64,000 nt of DNA from Maratus speciosus. Its lineage: Eukaryota > Arthropoda > Arachnida > Araneae > Salticidae. The translations under genes and the position numbers were made by a program. The stretch is taken from positions 510,183,100 through 510,247,099 of the forward strand of contig OZ010792.1 of NCBI GenBank assembly GCA_963932465.1. Direction: 5' to 3'. Below the pieces are notes generated by a model that saw only the letters and a program-made list of their open reading frames with translations, made no database searches and had not been told where the DNA came from. This document shows positions 60,101 through 63,000 of this stretch, piece by piece. The stretch's first letter is position 1. The number at the start of each line of letters is the position of its first letter.

Positions 60101-60697
60101 TTTTTGTTGGAAACCGCAGAAGTGTTTCGAATACTCTTTGAGAAAGTTGTAGTATAACAGAGGATCATTTACAAAAGTCATTATTGTAAGAGATAAATCG
60201 AGGTATGTATACCTAAACCATTTTTTAATGAGATGAAATTCGTATAATTAGAAAATCATTTTGCGTCGTTGATGAATAAATTCCATTTTATTTTATATGA
60301 AAATAAAAAGTTTTGGTCGGAAACACAGACAGACAACTTGGATTATACGTATAATAATAATTAATTATGTATATTTATGTATGTATTAATTATTTAAAAA
60401 AAATTGTACATTTTCGTTTTTCTTTTCGTTTTCGGCCGAAAATAAGAAGATTACCAAAATTCGGTTTCGGTCTTAAAAACCAGTTTCGGTCGATCCTTAA
60501 AATAAATCATCATAATTATTTAAAAACAAGGCAAAAGACTCTAGTACCTTTTCCAGTTTATCTGTAAGCTCTTGTATTTTGTTCCTGAGGATTTTCTCTT
60601 CCTCTCTGGCTAGTTCCAGTGCAGCTTCGCCCTTCTCTCTTGCTTCGCGCACAGCGCTTTCCTTTTTCCTCTTAAAATCCTCTCGCATGCGAGATTC
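8672..60697 (-). CDS. Large coiled-coil protein gene, 13 exons seen, both ends open
   Basis: Spliced minus-strand gene. Thirteen exons, each bounded by AG and GT on the minus strand, join into 878 codons with no stop and no phase conflict. Residues 1-584 are almost continuous Glu/Lys/Arg-rich heptad coiled coil. Residues 585-640 are a short linker. Residues 641-878 are low-complexity and rich in Ser, Arg, Pro and Gly, with basic-Ser motifs such as RKSLSLD, RSLSMD and RAKSID that resemble kinase or 14-3-3 sites, and two proline motifs (RPPPRQK, PALPPK) that resemble SH3 ligands. No transmembrane segment, signal peptide or enzyme motif is visible. This suggests a cytoplasmic scaffold that binds cytoskeleton or centrosome. 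A SOGA/MTCL-like family is possible but is a guess from overall style. The start codon must lie above 60697 and the stop below 8672. Introns are full of transposons, and the two largest gaps are 18.1-25.4 kb and 8.9-16.3 kb. Confidence 0.85.
9134..9860. mobile_element. TTAA-flanked piggyBac-like MITE
   Basis: Ends GTGTATGTTCTCCTG (left) and GGATATGTTCTCCTG (inverse right), each next to TTAA. No coding capacity is seen. Confidence 0.65.
9865..10689. other. Intron sequence with a short inverted repeat
   Basis: CCCAACAATG near 10468 is inverted near 10538, within a larger imperfect palindrome (about 10440-10575) that may be a small MITE. Nothing else is recognised. Confidence 0.4.
10690..12334. 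mobile_element. TA-flanked element with repeated GGCACATGTGAACA motif
   Basis: Inverted ends resemble GGGGAGACTAGGGCACATGT and are flanked by TA. The GGCACATGTGAACA motif or its inverse recurs at 10697, 10877, 10917, 11929, 12296 and 12310. A poly-G run lies at 11106. No transposase is seen. The architecture matches that at 6890-8627 although the motif is different. Confidence 0.8.
12640..13018. mobile_element. TA-flanked MITE, 379 bp
   Basis: Ends CACTATAAAAAAAAATCTGT and CACTGTAAAAAAAAATCTGT (inverse), flanked by TA. The block beginning TTCTAGG and ending TTTCCTA is repeated at about 12848 and 12958. Confidence 0.8.
13019..14029. other. Unassigned intron sequence
   Basis: AT-rich, with no coding pattern and no clear repeat. 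Confidence 0.35.
14030..14347. mobile_element. Fold-back MITE, ~315 bp
   Basis: The arm at 14030-14105 containing GTTTACCAGATTTATTGCAA is inverted at about 14270-14345. No coding content is seen. Confidence 0.7.
14348..16323. other. Intron sequence, nothing recognised
   Basis: AT-rich. The phrase TTACACTTGAATATTAAAA with a following AAAAGGAAG-type tract recurs loosely near 15430, 15535 and 15790, suggesting an old diverged tandem repeat. No exon signals were found. Confidence 0.35.
16324..16509 (-). CDS. Exon 12 seen: Gly/Ser/Thr-rich region
   Basis: 186 bp, phase 2 in and out. It begins YGGVSRQRKYRGM and ends RSTLKDKLKLL plus the split Arg. The acceptor is GTTTTTCAG and the donor GTAGGT. 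A low-complexity segment ends in a short amphipathic basic helix (LKDKLKLL). A deleted mariner element lies 75 bp upstream of the acceptor. Confidence 0.85.
16585..17218 (-). mobile_element. Internally deleted mariner element, 634 bp
   Basis: Inverted ends GGTTGAGAAAAAAGTTCTGG and GGTTGAGCAAAAAGTTCTGG, both flanked by TA. The size is about half that of a full mariner, and only a transposase tail remains. Confidence 0.88.
16660..16745 (-). pseudogene. Mariner transposase C-terminal remnant
   Basis: The minus strand reads YGDKLRTSNKSGIWQKV and then VDYDGLYFEE before a stop at 16660-16662. The W-Q-K...D-G-x-Y-F ending is the usual mariner C-terminus. Upstream catalytic parts are missing. Confidence 0.75.
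17219..17780. other. Intron sequence, nothing recognised
   Basis: AT-rich sequence between the mariner remnant and exon 11. Neither a repeat nor a coding signal is seen. Confidence 0.35.
17781..18089 (-). CDS. Exon 11 seen: Ser/Pro/Arg-rich region
   Basis: 309 bp: one nucleotide completing an Arg codon, 102 codons, then two nucleotides. It begins AVSAQDMSSQHDDPIQRW and ends SSMPDSEY. The acceptor is TTTTTGTAG and the donor GTAGGA. Contains RPPPRQK, RKSLSLDHS and the acidic stretch DTDSSMPDSE. Probably disordered, with possible phosphosites and a possible SH3 ligand; these are inferred from motif shape only. Confidence 0.87.
18128..18680. repeat. Dense GAGTGAATATTCACTC palindrome cluster
   Basis: About twenty variants of AGTGAATA / TATTCACT with CACTCC or GAGTG, in both orientations over 550 bp. 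It resembles a MITE grown by repeated short palindromes. The outer ends are not certain. Confidence 0.7.
18815..20407. mobile_element. Helitron-like 5' segment and unassigned sequence
   Basis: From the (ATCT)n tract at 18815 the start TCTATATTATAAATGACAAA and about 170 bp after it match the beginning of the element at 20408. No matching 3' hairpin end was found before 20407. A poly-A run lies at 20179-20200. Confidence 0.5.
20408..21449 (+). mobile_element. Non-autonomous Helitron-like element, ~1.04 kb
   Basis: Begins TCTATATTATAAAAGACAAG and ends with a GC-rich hairpin (ACCCGGGAAGCCCGGGT) 9 nt before a terminal CTAG followed by T. TC at the start, a hairpin plus CTRR at the end and no target duplication are the Helitron pattern. 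The 5' flanking base is G rather than the usual A. No Rep/helicase coding is seen. Confidence 0.7.
21655..21760 (-). repeat. tRNA-related SINE or tRNA pseudogene
   Basis: On the minus strand, GTCCAGG pairs with CCTGGAC as an acceptor stem around an A-box-like TTAGTTGGTAGAG, a GACTT/AAGTC anticodon-type stem and a B-box-like CGGCTCGAATCC. The T loop and anticodon loop are not canonical, so a functional tRNA is unlikely. Confidence 0.6.
22036..22170 (+). repeat. tRNA-derived SINE-like sequence
   Basis: A-box-like CCAGTTGGTAGCGC and B-box-like GGTCCTGCGTTCGAGTTCC, spaced as in tRNA-derived SINEs, followed by a tail with TTTTCACACTCTTG. It lies in the opposite orientation to the tRNA-like block at 21655 and shares the tail style. 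Confidence 0.6.
22171..22779. other. Intron sequence with an exon-like fragment
   Basis: Mostly unassigned. On the minus strand at 22732-22748 the string GACAGCTTCTTAGAA, preceded by an AG, matches the first part of host exon 10, but the frame then diverges. It is likely a duplicated piece of the exon 10 region. Confidence 0.35.
22780..23095. repeat. ~140-bp tandem array, left part
   Basis: Just over two units with AACTAAAACATTTCACA, CAATTAGTAAGRTTCCATAA and TTTTAAAAATTACCTCCTGA. It continues at 24932 after the inserted elements. Confidence 0.8.
23096..23566. mobile_element. Possible Tc1-type end and unassigned insertion
   Basis: Begins at the array border with TACAGTCGTGGAAAAAAAAG followed by a poly-C run. 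This resembles a Tc1-type end, but no matching right end is found before the next element. Confidence 0.35.
23567..24931. mobile_element. pogo/Tigger-like non-autonomous element, 1.37 kb
   Basis: Ends CAGTAAACTCTGTCTAAGGC and CAGTAAATTCTGTCTAAGGC (inverse), flanked by TA. Further GGCGGAA/TTCCGCC blocks recur inside both ends. No transposase is found in the AT-rich centre. It interrupts the 140-bp array. Confidence 0.8.
24932..25375. repeat. ~140-bp tandem array, right part, ending at exon 10
   Basis: Three units with the CCATAACAAA block at about 25048, 25190 and 25330. Each carries ATTACCTTCTGAATGACAT or a close variant, the reverse of the exon 10 end plus donor; the last copy is the real exon junction. 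Confidence 0.85.
25376..25461 (-). CDS. Exon 10 seen: phase-switching exon
   Basis: 86 bp: 28 codons plus two nucleotides. It begins VKDSFLELQKSAAVLK, ends RLKRTTSF plus Arg, and converts phase 0 into the phase 2 required by exon 11. The acceptor is AACTTTTAG and the donor GTAATT. I looked for it because exons 9 and 11 could not be joined directly. Its last ~16 nt and donor are repeated in every unit of the neighbouring 140-bp array, an odd origin for a satellite. Confidence 0.75.
25740..25919. mobile_element. Short palindromic MITE with TTGGACTTTACCCA ends
   Basis: GGACTTTACCCATGTGACG on the left is inverted on the right, where TGGACTTTACCCA occurs twice head to head. No coding content is seen. 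Confidence 0.6.
25920..26672. other. Intron sequence, nothing recognised
   Basis: AT-rich, with an (AAAT)n tract near 25960. Neither coding nor repeat structure is seen. Confidence 0.35.
26673..26756 (-). CDS. Exon 9 seen: short linker
   Basis: 84 bp, 28 codons, phase 0 at both ends, with acceptor TTTTTTTCAG and donor GTAAGT. The peptide starts VEKVSLEVSSHAGK and ends FNSTVQK. It is less charged than the exons before it. Too short to stand out by length; it was found through its splice sites and its fit with exons 8 and 10. Confidence 0.78.
26757..27907. repeat. Intron with a diverged ~135-bp tandem duplication
   Basis: The block containing AAAATAACAGTAG and CATCAAGTTACAA is present at about 27118 and 27255. 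A TA microsatellite lies near 26935. The rest is unassigned. Confidence 0.55.
27908..28075 (-). CDS. Exon 8 seen: end of main coiled coil
   Basis: 168 bp, 56 codons, phase 0 at both ends, acceptor ATATTGACAG and donor GTAAGT. It begins LHSSLLEIRESHAK and ends HSRITDIVQD. It is the last strongly coiled-coil exon and contains REILLKEREEWRLRL. Confidence 0.88.
28076..29998. other. Intron sequence, less AT-rich, unassigned
   Basis: Base composition is more even than in neighbouring introns from about 28550 to 29950, which may mean an old retroelement. No protein match could be read in any frame. Confidence 0.35.
29999..31487. mobile_element. hAT-like element with CAGGGCTCGAAATG ends
   Basis: Starts CAGGGCTCGAAATG and ends CATTTCGAGCCTTG, matching as inverted ends. 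The flanking octamers TCACTATT and ACTTTATT match only partly, so the 8-bp duplication is not proven. It contains a nested fold-back element. Confidence 0.55.
30379..31283. mobile_element. Nested fold-back element, ~905 bp
   Basis: Inverted ends ACAAGGAAGGTCTCCATAC with continuing similarity over about 45 bp. No transposase is seen. It lies inside the hAT-like element, so it is younger. Confidence 0.7.
31488..32853. mobile_element. Intron with a ~315-bp fold-back at 31867-32181
   Basis: GGGTATTTTTTAAGCATAAC at 31868 is inverted at the right end near 32150-32178, making a MITE-like palindrome. The rest of the interval is unassigned AT-rich intron. Confidence 0.6.
32854..33120 (-). CDS. Exon 7 seen: coiled coil
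   Basis: 267 bp, 89 codons, phase 0 at both ends, acceptor GTTGCAG and donor GTATGT. It begins LEEQKILESTRGQTR and ends ESRRKMSE. It carries LTWEKERAEFQRLL and a Met-rich run near MRKQLLDMRNSMEKE. A tRNA-derived SINE lies about 65 bp upstream of the acceptor. Confidence 0.9.
33185..33465 (-). repeat. tRNA-derived SINE
   Basis: The minus strand begins with a tRNA-like head: A box GCGTAGTGGTCAGTACGC and B box GGTCACGAGTTCGACTTCC. A body follows with TTTCATCCTTTATTGGGGTC and GATAAAATGAGTATCAAG. That body resembles a conserved core seen in SINEs of several invertebrate groups, from memory and not checked. Confidence 0.75.
33709..33870 (+). pseudogene. mariner-family transposase N-terminal remnant
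   Basis: Reads MECQQEKAFCVLRYAET, then VQRAFCTRL and KSVRKWYHQLEETA. This is the N-terminal helix-turn-helix domain common in mariner-related transposases of arthropods (DUF4817 type). Similarity stops at about residue 54 and the catalytic domain is absent. Confidence 0.75.
34001..34671. mobile_element. hAT-like element with GGGCCGAAAC ends and a nested fold-back
   Basis: Inverted ends share GGGCCGAAAC and a GCCCGGG-type GC block. Inside, a pogo-type start CAGTAGAGCCCCGATTATCC at 34267 leads into a palindrome (about 34321-34575) around a long poly-T. The flanks only partly match as a duplication. Confidence 0.5.
34690..35393. mobile_element. Long fold-back element, ~700 bp
   Basis: Arms of about 230 bp, for example TATCGCGGATATT near 34870 and its inverse near 35210, and GGTTTGACAAGCCGA near 34803 and its inverse near 35275. 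The loop (34950-35120) is GC-richer and has no known coding content. Confidence 0.75.
35403..36456 (-). mobile_element. piggyBac-like element remnant, 1.05 kb
   Basis: TTAA on both sides. Ends are CCCTTTATCTACTG and CTCTTTATCTACTG (inverse). It carries a piggyBac transposase fragment on the minus strand, which supports the family assignment. Confidence 0.85.
35756..35944 (-). pseudogene. piggyBac transposase C-terminal fragment
   Basis: Reads KSKKLWHRLFFAMLEMAY and LYIAYVEMRENM, then YRRRITKELL. The K-x-W-x-R-x-F-F...D/E-M-A-x-V-N-x-Y-I-x-Y pattern followed by a basic R-R-x-I-x-x-x-L-L segment is the end of the piggyBac DDE domain. The catalytic Asp blocks upstream are not recognisable, so this is dead. 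Confidence 0.75.
36480..36690. mobile_element. TTAA-flanked piggyBac-like MITE, 211 bp
   Basis: Starts CCCTTTCAGGGGCGCCATTT and ends TTTGCCTCTGAAAGGG, with TTAA on both sides. A related right end also occurs inside the previous element near 35700-35738. Confidence 0.85.
37107..37335 (+). repeat. tRNA-derived SINE, copy 1
   Basis: Contains GGCTGGGTTTTAACCCAATC (decayed B box) and CGTCGGCCTAATCGTTCGGA, and ends near a poly-C run and GGGCACTCCTCCCC. The same sequence occurs inverted at 44095-44285. Confidence 0.75.
37661..37884. mobile_element. TA-flanked palindromic MITE, ~224 bp
   Basis: Left end GGGTAAGACGGTGCAAGGGT, right end inverse GGTAAGGTGGTGCAAGAGTA. The centre repeats TTACATCGTTTACAA. 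The left flank is TA and the right TTA. No coding content. Confidence 0.7.
38148..38342 (-). CDS. Exon 6 seen: coiled coil, acceptor uncertain
   Basis: The donor is GTGAGA after a CAG codon. Two in-frame acceptors are possible. The upstream one gives 65 codons beginning IIMFNLVQQVDAARRK and follows a strong pyrimidine tract ending in AAACAG. The other, at 38315, gives 56 codons beginning VDAARRKVNEL and has a weaker tract. The two differ by 27 nt, so both keep frame and could be alternative products. The peptide ends AELKSKINQ. Confidence 0.82.
38475..40003. mobile_element. TA-flanked element with GGATCATTCCA ends, 1.53 kb
   Basis: Ends GGATCATTCCATACAAAATG and GGATCATTCCACGTAAAATG (inverse), flanked by TA. 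Inside, blocks containing AAAGTATATATTTTAAATAT recur near 38904 and 39065. No transposase is seen. It lies between exons 5 and 6. Confidence 0.8.
40004..41487. other. Intron sequence with a mariner-like terminal fragment
   Basis: TACGAGGGCTGTTCAATAAA at 40644 resembles a mariner-type end, but no partner end is found. The rest shows no coding or repeat structure. Confidence 0.4.
41488..41772 (-). CDS. Exon 5 seen: coiled coil with Met/Ser-rich stretch
   Basis: 285 bp, 95 codons, phase 0 at both ends, acceptor TTTTTCTCAG and donor GTAAGC. It begins VEEVTKAMESEKR and ends RARNREE. The middle (MNMMSSEMASMQAQIASL) is less charged but keeps heptad spacing. Confidence 0.88.
41848..42360 (-). mobile_element. 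Truncated mariner-related element, copy 1
   Basis: Shares over 400 bp with the copy at 51790-52335, both in the same orientation. It carries only the transposase tail at 41962-42175. Its ends are decayed. Confidence 0.75.
41962..42175 (-). pseudogene. mariner-related transposase C-terminal remnant
   Basis: The minus strand reads WGFIKDLVYVPPLPKDLPEL, then IEEAIASMTPDLLTEVWDEL and DVCRITKDAPIEHL before a stop. The VPPLP and W-D-E-L-D-x-R-x-D-V-C-R ending is typical of mariner/IS630 transposases. Catalytic residues are missing. Confidence 0.75.
42434..42657. mobile_element. Palindromic MITE, ~224 bp
   Basis: GGCACAGATGTCATATAGAC on the left matches inverse GGCACAGATGTCATACACGC on the right, continuing through GCGCGATTTT and CCGACGCCA. 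No coding content. Confidence 0.8.
42658..43279. other. Intron sequence, nothing recognised
   Basis: AT-rich, with a purine tract near 42895. No coding or repeat pattern is seen. Confidence 0.35.
43674..43898. mobile_element. TA-flanked palindromic MITE, 225 bp
   Basis: TA flanks and CACTGTAAAA-type ends. The arms repeat GGCTAAAATACGGAAA and GTACTGGCRWTCGA head to head. Similar ends are seen at 12640. Confidence 0.8.
44095..44285 (-). repeat. tRNA-derived SINE, copy 2
   Basis: Minus-strand copy of the SINE at 37107, better preserved: A-box-like GCTGGTAGACGAG and B box GCTGGGTTCGAACCC, followed by the shared GCCCGTCGGCCTAAC and AACCTAACCCGT-type blocks. Confidence 0.8.
44424..45510. mobile_element. 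TTAA-flanked piggyBac-like element beside exon 4
   Basis: Ends GGTATGTGCCTACC and GGTATGTGTCTACC (inverse), each flanked by TTAA. No transposase. It contains a second TTAA-type MITE (44605-44803) and a long poly-T at 45147. Its right TTAA lies 13 bp from exon 4. Confidence 0.85.
44605..44803. mobile_element. Nested TTAA-type MITE, ~199 bp
   Basis: Ends CCTCTTGGGGACGAGCG and CCCCTTCGGGACGAGCG (inverse). The right flank is TTAA and the left flank TTAG, a one-base decay. Confidence 0.75.
45528..45689 (-). CDS. Exon 4 seen: coiled coil
   Basis: 162 bp, 54 codons, phase 0 at both ends, acceptor TTTGCATAG and donor GTAAGT. It begins ERVKELTRRLERM and ends EERDRYRKR. It is very basic and acidic, typical coiled coil. 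The TTAA target site of a 1.1-kb piggyBac-like insertion lies only 13 bp downstream of the exon, just past the donor consensus. Confidence 0.88.
45886..46826. mobile_element. hAT element, non-autonomous, 941 bp
   Basis: Starts CAGGGTTCATAAATATCATG and ends CAACGAACCCTG. A perfect 8-bp target duplication TTTCAAAT lies at 45878-45885 and 46827-46834. Many ATATCAAAAAT-type repeats near both ends. No transposase. Confidence 0.92.
46895..47694. mobile_element. hAT element, non-autonomous, 800 bp
   Basis: Starts CAGGGATGGCGAATCTATGG with GGCACGCGTGCC just inside, and ends GGTTCGCCATCCCTG. A perfect 8-bp target duplication ATCTAGGA lies at 46887-46894 and 47695-47702. No transposase. Confidence 0.94.
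47751..49540. mobile_element. Giant fold-back element 1
   Basis: Two arms of roughly 650-700 bp around a ~190-bp spacer. The outer end includes GGCCATTAATGATCAG, and GGGATCACCCTGTAAAAT lies in each arm. Its right terminus is interrupted at 49276-49526 by a TTAA element. Arms are homologous to those of the fold-back at 49544. Confidence 0.85.
49276..49526. mobile_element. TTAA-flanked piggyBac-like MITE in the fold-back terminus
   Basis: Ends CACGTTGAATGCCATGGTGA and CACGTTAAGCGCCACGTCGG (inverse), with TTAA duplicated at 49272-49275 and 49527-49530. Removing it restores the ATTAATGGCC end expected for fold-back 1. Confidence 0.88.
49544..51641. mobile_element. Giant fold-back element 2, with a nested fold-back
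   Basis: Outer ends TATATTGCCATTAATGGC-like, continuing as GACCGGCAATTTTCAATTTT. The arms run to about 50470 and from about 51000. They read alike on opposite strands, so each shows the same 94-residue open frame, which is not evidence of a gene. Confidence 0.88.
50470..50963. mobile_element. Nested fold-back in the centre of element 2
   Basis: ATATTACAAATCATCAGACA on the left is inverted on the right, with arms of about 165 bp including AGCCCCTCATCAGT. The core is about 160 bp and GC-richer. Confidence 0.85.
51790..52335 (-). mobile_element. Truncated mariner-related element, copy 2
   Basis: Left end TGCCCATAAAATAATGT and a matching inverse right end ACATTATTTTATGGGCA-like. It carries a transposase tail ending near 51908 on the minus strand, homologous to the one at 41962 but more decayed. 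About one third of a full element remains. Confidence 0.75.
51908..52105 (-). pseudogene. mariner-related transposase C-terminal remnant, copy 2
   Basis: Same C-terminal blocks as at 41962, including SMTPDLLTEMWE-like residues before a terminal stop at 51908-51910. No catalytic residues remain. Confidence 0.65.
52480..53233. mobile_element. pogo/Tigger-like element, 754 bp
   Basis: Ends CAGTGAAACCTCCCT and CAGTAAAACTTCCCT (inverse), each followed by GCGACCAC, flanked by TA. No transposase. It ends 80 bp from exon 3. Confidence 0.85.
53314..53499 (-). CDS. Exon 3 seen: coiled coil
   Basis: 186 bp, 62 codons, phase 0 at both ends. The acceptor follows TATTTTTTCAG and the donor is GTTAGT. It begins YDQLEGDFVKTK and ends WIKEKLELQ. 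Continuous with exon 2 as coiled coil. A pogo-like element ends 80 bp past the donor. Confidence 0.88.
53830..54395. repeat. Three diverged tandem repeats of ~150-215 bp
   Basis: GAATTTGGAAATATTC-type blocks lie at about 53969, 54118 and 54336, each preceded by GTACCATCGA or TAGCATCGAAAAGTG. Minus-strand frames share APFRQNISKFKEDLL-like words, but each copy is interrupted. Confidence 0.65.
54396..55934. other. Intron sequence, nothing recognised
   Basis: AT-rich between exons 3 and 2. No coding pattern, and no repeat beyond short microsatellites. Confidence 0.35.
55935..56995. repeat. Seven-copy ~150-bp minisatellite
   Basis: Units contain CAGCTGGATTATATAAA, GACGGAGCAACAAACGTCC and CTAGTAACCAGAACT, with the first motif at about 55963, 56119, 56266, 56413, 56564, 56720 and 56869. 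Units vary by small deletions (the last lacks the middle block). The array ends about 60 bp from exon 2. Confidence 0.92.
57058..57396 (-). CDS. Exon 2 seen: long coiled coil
   Basis: 339 bp, 113 codons, phase 0 at both ends, with a good donor GTAAGTATAG. It begins LETSLKEAQEKSRK and ends EEYDHLTAR. It contains WQKERDNLE, a W-x-K-E-R motif that recurs in exons 3 and 7. A strong uninterrupted heptad pattern indicates a dimeric coiled coil. A seven-copy minisatellite ends about 60 bp beyond its donor, and a Tc1 element starts 77 bp before its acceptor. Confidence 0.9.
57474..59165 (+). mobile_element. Tc1-like transposon with IR/DR ends, 1.69 kb
   Basis: Outer ends share CTCATATTCAAAATATTAGA and are flanked by TA. 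Inner copies of the CAAAATATTAGAATA motif occur at about 57669 and 57699 on the left and at 58920 on the right. This is the inverted-repeat/direct-repeat layout known from Sleeping Beauty-type Tc1 elements. It lies in the intron between exons 2 and 1. Confidence 0.9.
57855..58873 (+). pseudogene. Tc1-like DD34E transposase, inactivated
   Basis: Starts MGRVSDIPESIKLHMVDLY. Paired helix-turn-helix domains follow (ANYLHCSQSKVSKML; a basic RRNGGRKPK linker), then the DDE domain. The first catalytic Asp of the usual SDE is replaced (FSVKVCF). The second Asp is present in FQQDLASPH and the Glu in LNPIENLW, 34 residues apart. One frameshift between about 58320 and 58367, a stop near 58355 in the downstream frame and a TGA at 58664-58666 break it. 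The product, if intact, would cut and paste the surrounding element. Confidence 0.9.
59751..60496. mobile_element. TTAA-flanked element with GATCGACCGAAA ends
   Basis: Ends AGATCGACCGAAAATTCGG and GGATCGACCGAAACTGG (inverse), each next to TTAA. CGGCCGAAAAT-type words recur inside. No transposase. It ends 51 bp from exon 1. Confidence 0.8.
60548..60697 (-). CDS. Exon 1 seen: coiled coil
   Basis: 150 bp, phase 0 at both ends, 50 codons starting ESRMREDFKRKK and ending LTDKLEK. The acceptor follows a T-rich tract (TTGCTTTAG) and the donor is GTACTAG, a weak match. The peptide is Lys/Glu/Ala-rich helix with regular hydrophobic spacing. It is the first exon seen, but its phase-0 acceptor shows that coding exons lie upstream, outside the window or not recognised. 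A TTAA-flanked element ends 51 bp downstream of it. Confidence 0.85.
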
Positions 60698-60952
60698 CTA
60701 AAGCAAAGATAAAAAAAAAATCTCTTAGAACAGCAGTCACGGAATGATTGACTGAGTTGTTCAGAGAAATATAAATCGTTTAATTTATCTGCTGTACAAT
60801 TACAACGAATACAATATGTTACATCTTTACAGAAAAAAAAATCGTAAAGAAACATGCACTGTAAAAGCAACACAAATATTTCTTAATCTACGAACACATG
60901 AGGAGTTCTCAACTATAGCAGGCCAAGTACATTTTGAAAAAAAAAAAATGGG

Positions 60953-61112
60953 ATAGTCCATTTAGAAAGTGCATAAAATTTGTTTTATCTACTCCCTCAG
61001 TGAACCAAATCTGTTTTCACATACTTTCTCATATATGGCATCTGTTTAAGACTTGGTTCACTGTGGGAACGAATAAAACAGATTTTGTGCACCTTCAAAA
61101 TGGACTATATCA
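60953..61112. mobile_element. Short palindromic MITE
   Basis: AGTCCATTTAGAAAGTGCA and GTGAACCAAATCTGTTT on the left are inverted on the right up to AAAATGGACT. No coding content. Confidence 0.7.
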
Positions 61113-61564
61113 TTTGATTTCAGAATGGACTTGGTCTACTATGCTTGTGAGCCCCACATATAATATAGGGTGTCCGCACGGAACCTCCCTGATTTCAAAT
61201 GTTAATTGTAAGGAAACTATGACTCCTAGAGATTTGCGGTTTGTGGTATCATGAATAGAAACACAACAAGTTTATTTTGCTGCAATTTTTTTTCCGAATC
61301 ATCAGGTAATTTTGCGGATAATTGCGGAAGCCATTGATCCAGTCACACCTGACATGCTGCGCAACACGTGGATTGAGATTGAATATCGACTGGATATTCT
61401 GAGAGCTTCAAACGGTGCCCATTTTGAGATGCATATACAGGTTGTTTAAGAAGTCTCTTGATATTTTCCTGAAAAGTGCTTTTAAGGAAGAACTTGTTAG
61501 TACAAATAAGAAGTACAAGGTACAATCAGTGCATTTCAATGTGGCTGCCCTGTTATGTCTAAGC

Positions 61565-61721
61565 ATGGGCTCCACTTTTCATGGATGGCGCGAAAGACGT
61601 CTGCAAGCATATGTAGTGTTATCTGTGCTGCTGAATCAGTTATTCGTTGTTTTAGTTGTTCAATTGTGTGGATGCTCACTGCGTACACCTTCGACTTCAT
61701 GACCTCCCCCCCCCCACACAC
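61565..61721 (-). pseudogene. mariner-related transposase tail, minus copy
   Basis: Reads VYAVSIHTIEQLKQRITD, then AAQITLHMLADVFRAIHEKW and SPCLDITG. The H-T-I-E-x-L-K and V-F-R-x...W-x-x-C-L-D-x-x-G pattern is a usual C-terminus of mariner-related transposases. No catalytic part. Confidence 0.7.
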
Positions 61722-61870
61722 ACAAAAAAGAAAGGTCTAGGAATTCCTTGATGAACATTTCCCTGATAAGTGGATAGGTCGCGGTTCACGCTGATTGTGG
61801 GTGCCGCGCTTTCCTGATTTAACACCCAAAGACTTGTGTGTGCGTGGGGGAGGGGGGGTTCATGAAGTAG

Positions 61871-61990
61871 AAGGTGTACGCAGTGAAGATCCACACAACT
61901 GAACAACTAAAACAACGAATAACGGATGCAGAAGCACAGATAACATCACATATGCTTGCAGATGTCTTTTTTGTTTTGCCACCCAAGAAA
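61871..61990 (+). pseudogene. mariner-related transposase tail, plus copy
   Basis: Reads VYAVKIHTTEQLKQRITD and AQITSHMLADVF, the inverted partner of the copy at 61565. The frame is lost after ADVF. Confidence 0.7.
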
Positions 61991-62639
61991 GGTGGAGACC
62001 ATGCTTATGCTTACAGGGCAACCACGCTGAAATGCATTGATTATGCCTTGTACGTCTTATTTGCACTAACAAGTTCTTTATTAAAAGCACTTTTCTGGAA
62101 AATGTCAAGAGACTTTTGAAACGTCCTGTATAGACAAAAATGTAACCTTTTCAGACAAATAAACACTTGCATCAAAATAAAGTTGTTGTTATGGCATATC
62201 AGTAATGCATACAACAAATATTTACTGTTTCGGGAGAAAAAAAATTTGCAACAAAATAAACTTACTGTGTTGGTATTCATGACACTGCAAGCCACAAATC
62301 TCTAGGACTCATAGTTTCCGTACAATAATATTTGAAATCAGGGAGGTTTTATGTGGACACCTAGTATAACAACATACGAAAATCTAATGTATAAAATGAA
62401 AATTTGTCTGTCTGTAATTCTACACAAATCCACAATTTAGGAGCCAGAATTGTGAAATGTTACGTACATGTGTATTAGAACACGGCCAAGGCAACTAAAA
62501 TAATCCGGAATCGTATAGTTAAATCCAGTAACTTATAGTTAATTTTTAATTAATAAAAAACCACAAATTTAACAGCCATTTTCCAATGAAATTTAAACAT
62601 TTTTCGTTATAGCTGTTGCCAAGAATTAAAAATTCACAC

Positions 62640-63000
62640 TAAAATTCTTACGATAACAATACTTTTCTATTACAAGATTGCCACGTGAAAAAAAGAAATA
62701 AAGGGTTTAACGAATTTGAAAAAAGGGAATATTACGTCATAACTTTTCTACTGCAAGATTTCCACGTGAAATAGGAAAATAAAATAAATAGTTTGACGAA
62801 TTAAAAACAAAAGTGAATGCTATGTCATAATTTTTCTGTTTTATGATTTCCATGTGAAAAATTATAATTATTTAATTAATTTGACGAATAAAAAAGTGGA
62901 ATATGGCTTTATATTGGAAATATAAAGGACGTGGCGAATATATAACGTCATATAAGTGTGAAAAAATGTATTCAAGCATGATAAAAACTCGATTATGGAA
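62640..63000. repeat. Diverged ~84-bp tandem repeat, 3-4 copies
   Basis: Blocks with TTTCTA, CAAGATTKCCACGTGAAA and TTTGACGAATT recur at about 62680, 62762 and 62848, with a weaker fourth. The sequence before it (62362-62640) is unassigned, although AAAATTTGTCTGTCTGTAAT resembles transposon edge sequence. Confidence 0.6.

Larger units (their letters stand above)
61168..62361. mobile_element. Palindromic mariner-related element, 1.19 kb
   Basis: Ends resemble GGGTGTCCGCACGGAACCTC, flanked by TA, with about 150-bp similar arms. Both halves carry the same transposase tail in opposite orientation, meeting near 61740-61860. The element is thus a head-to-head or tail-to-tail deletion product. Confidence 0.85.
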
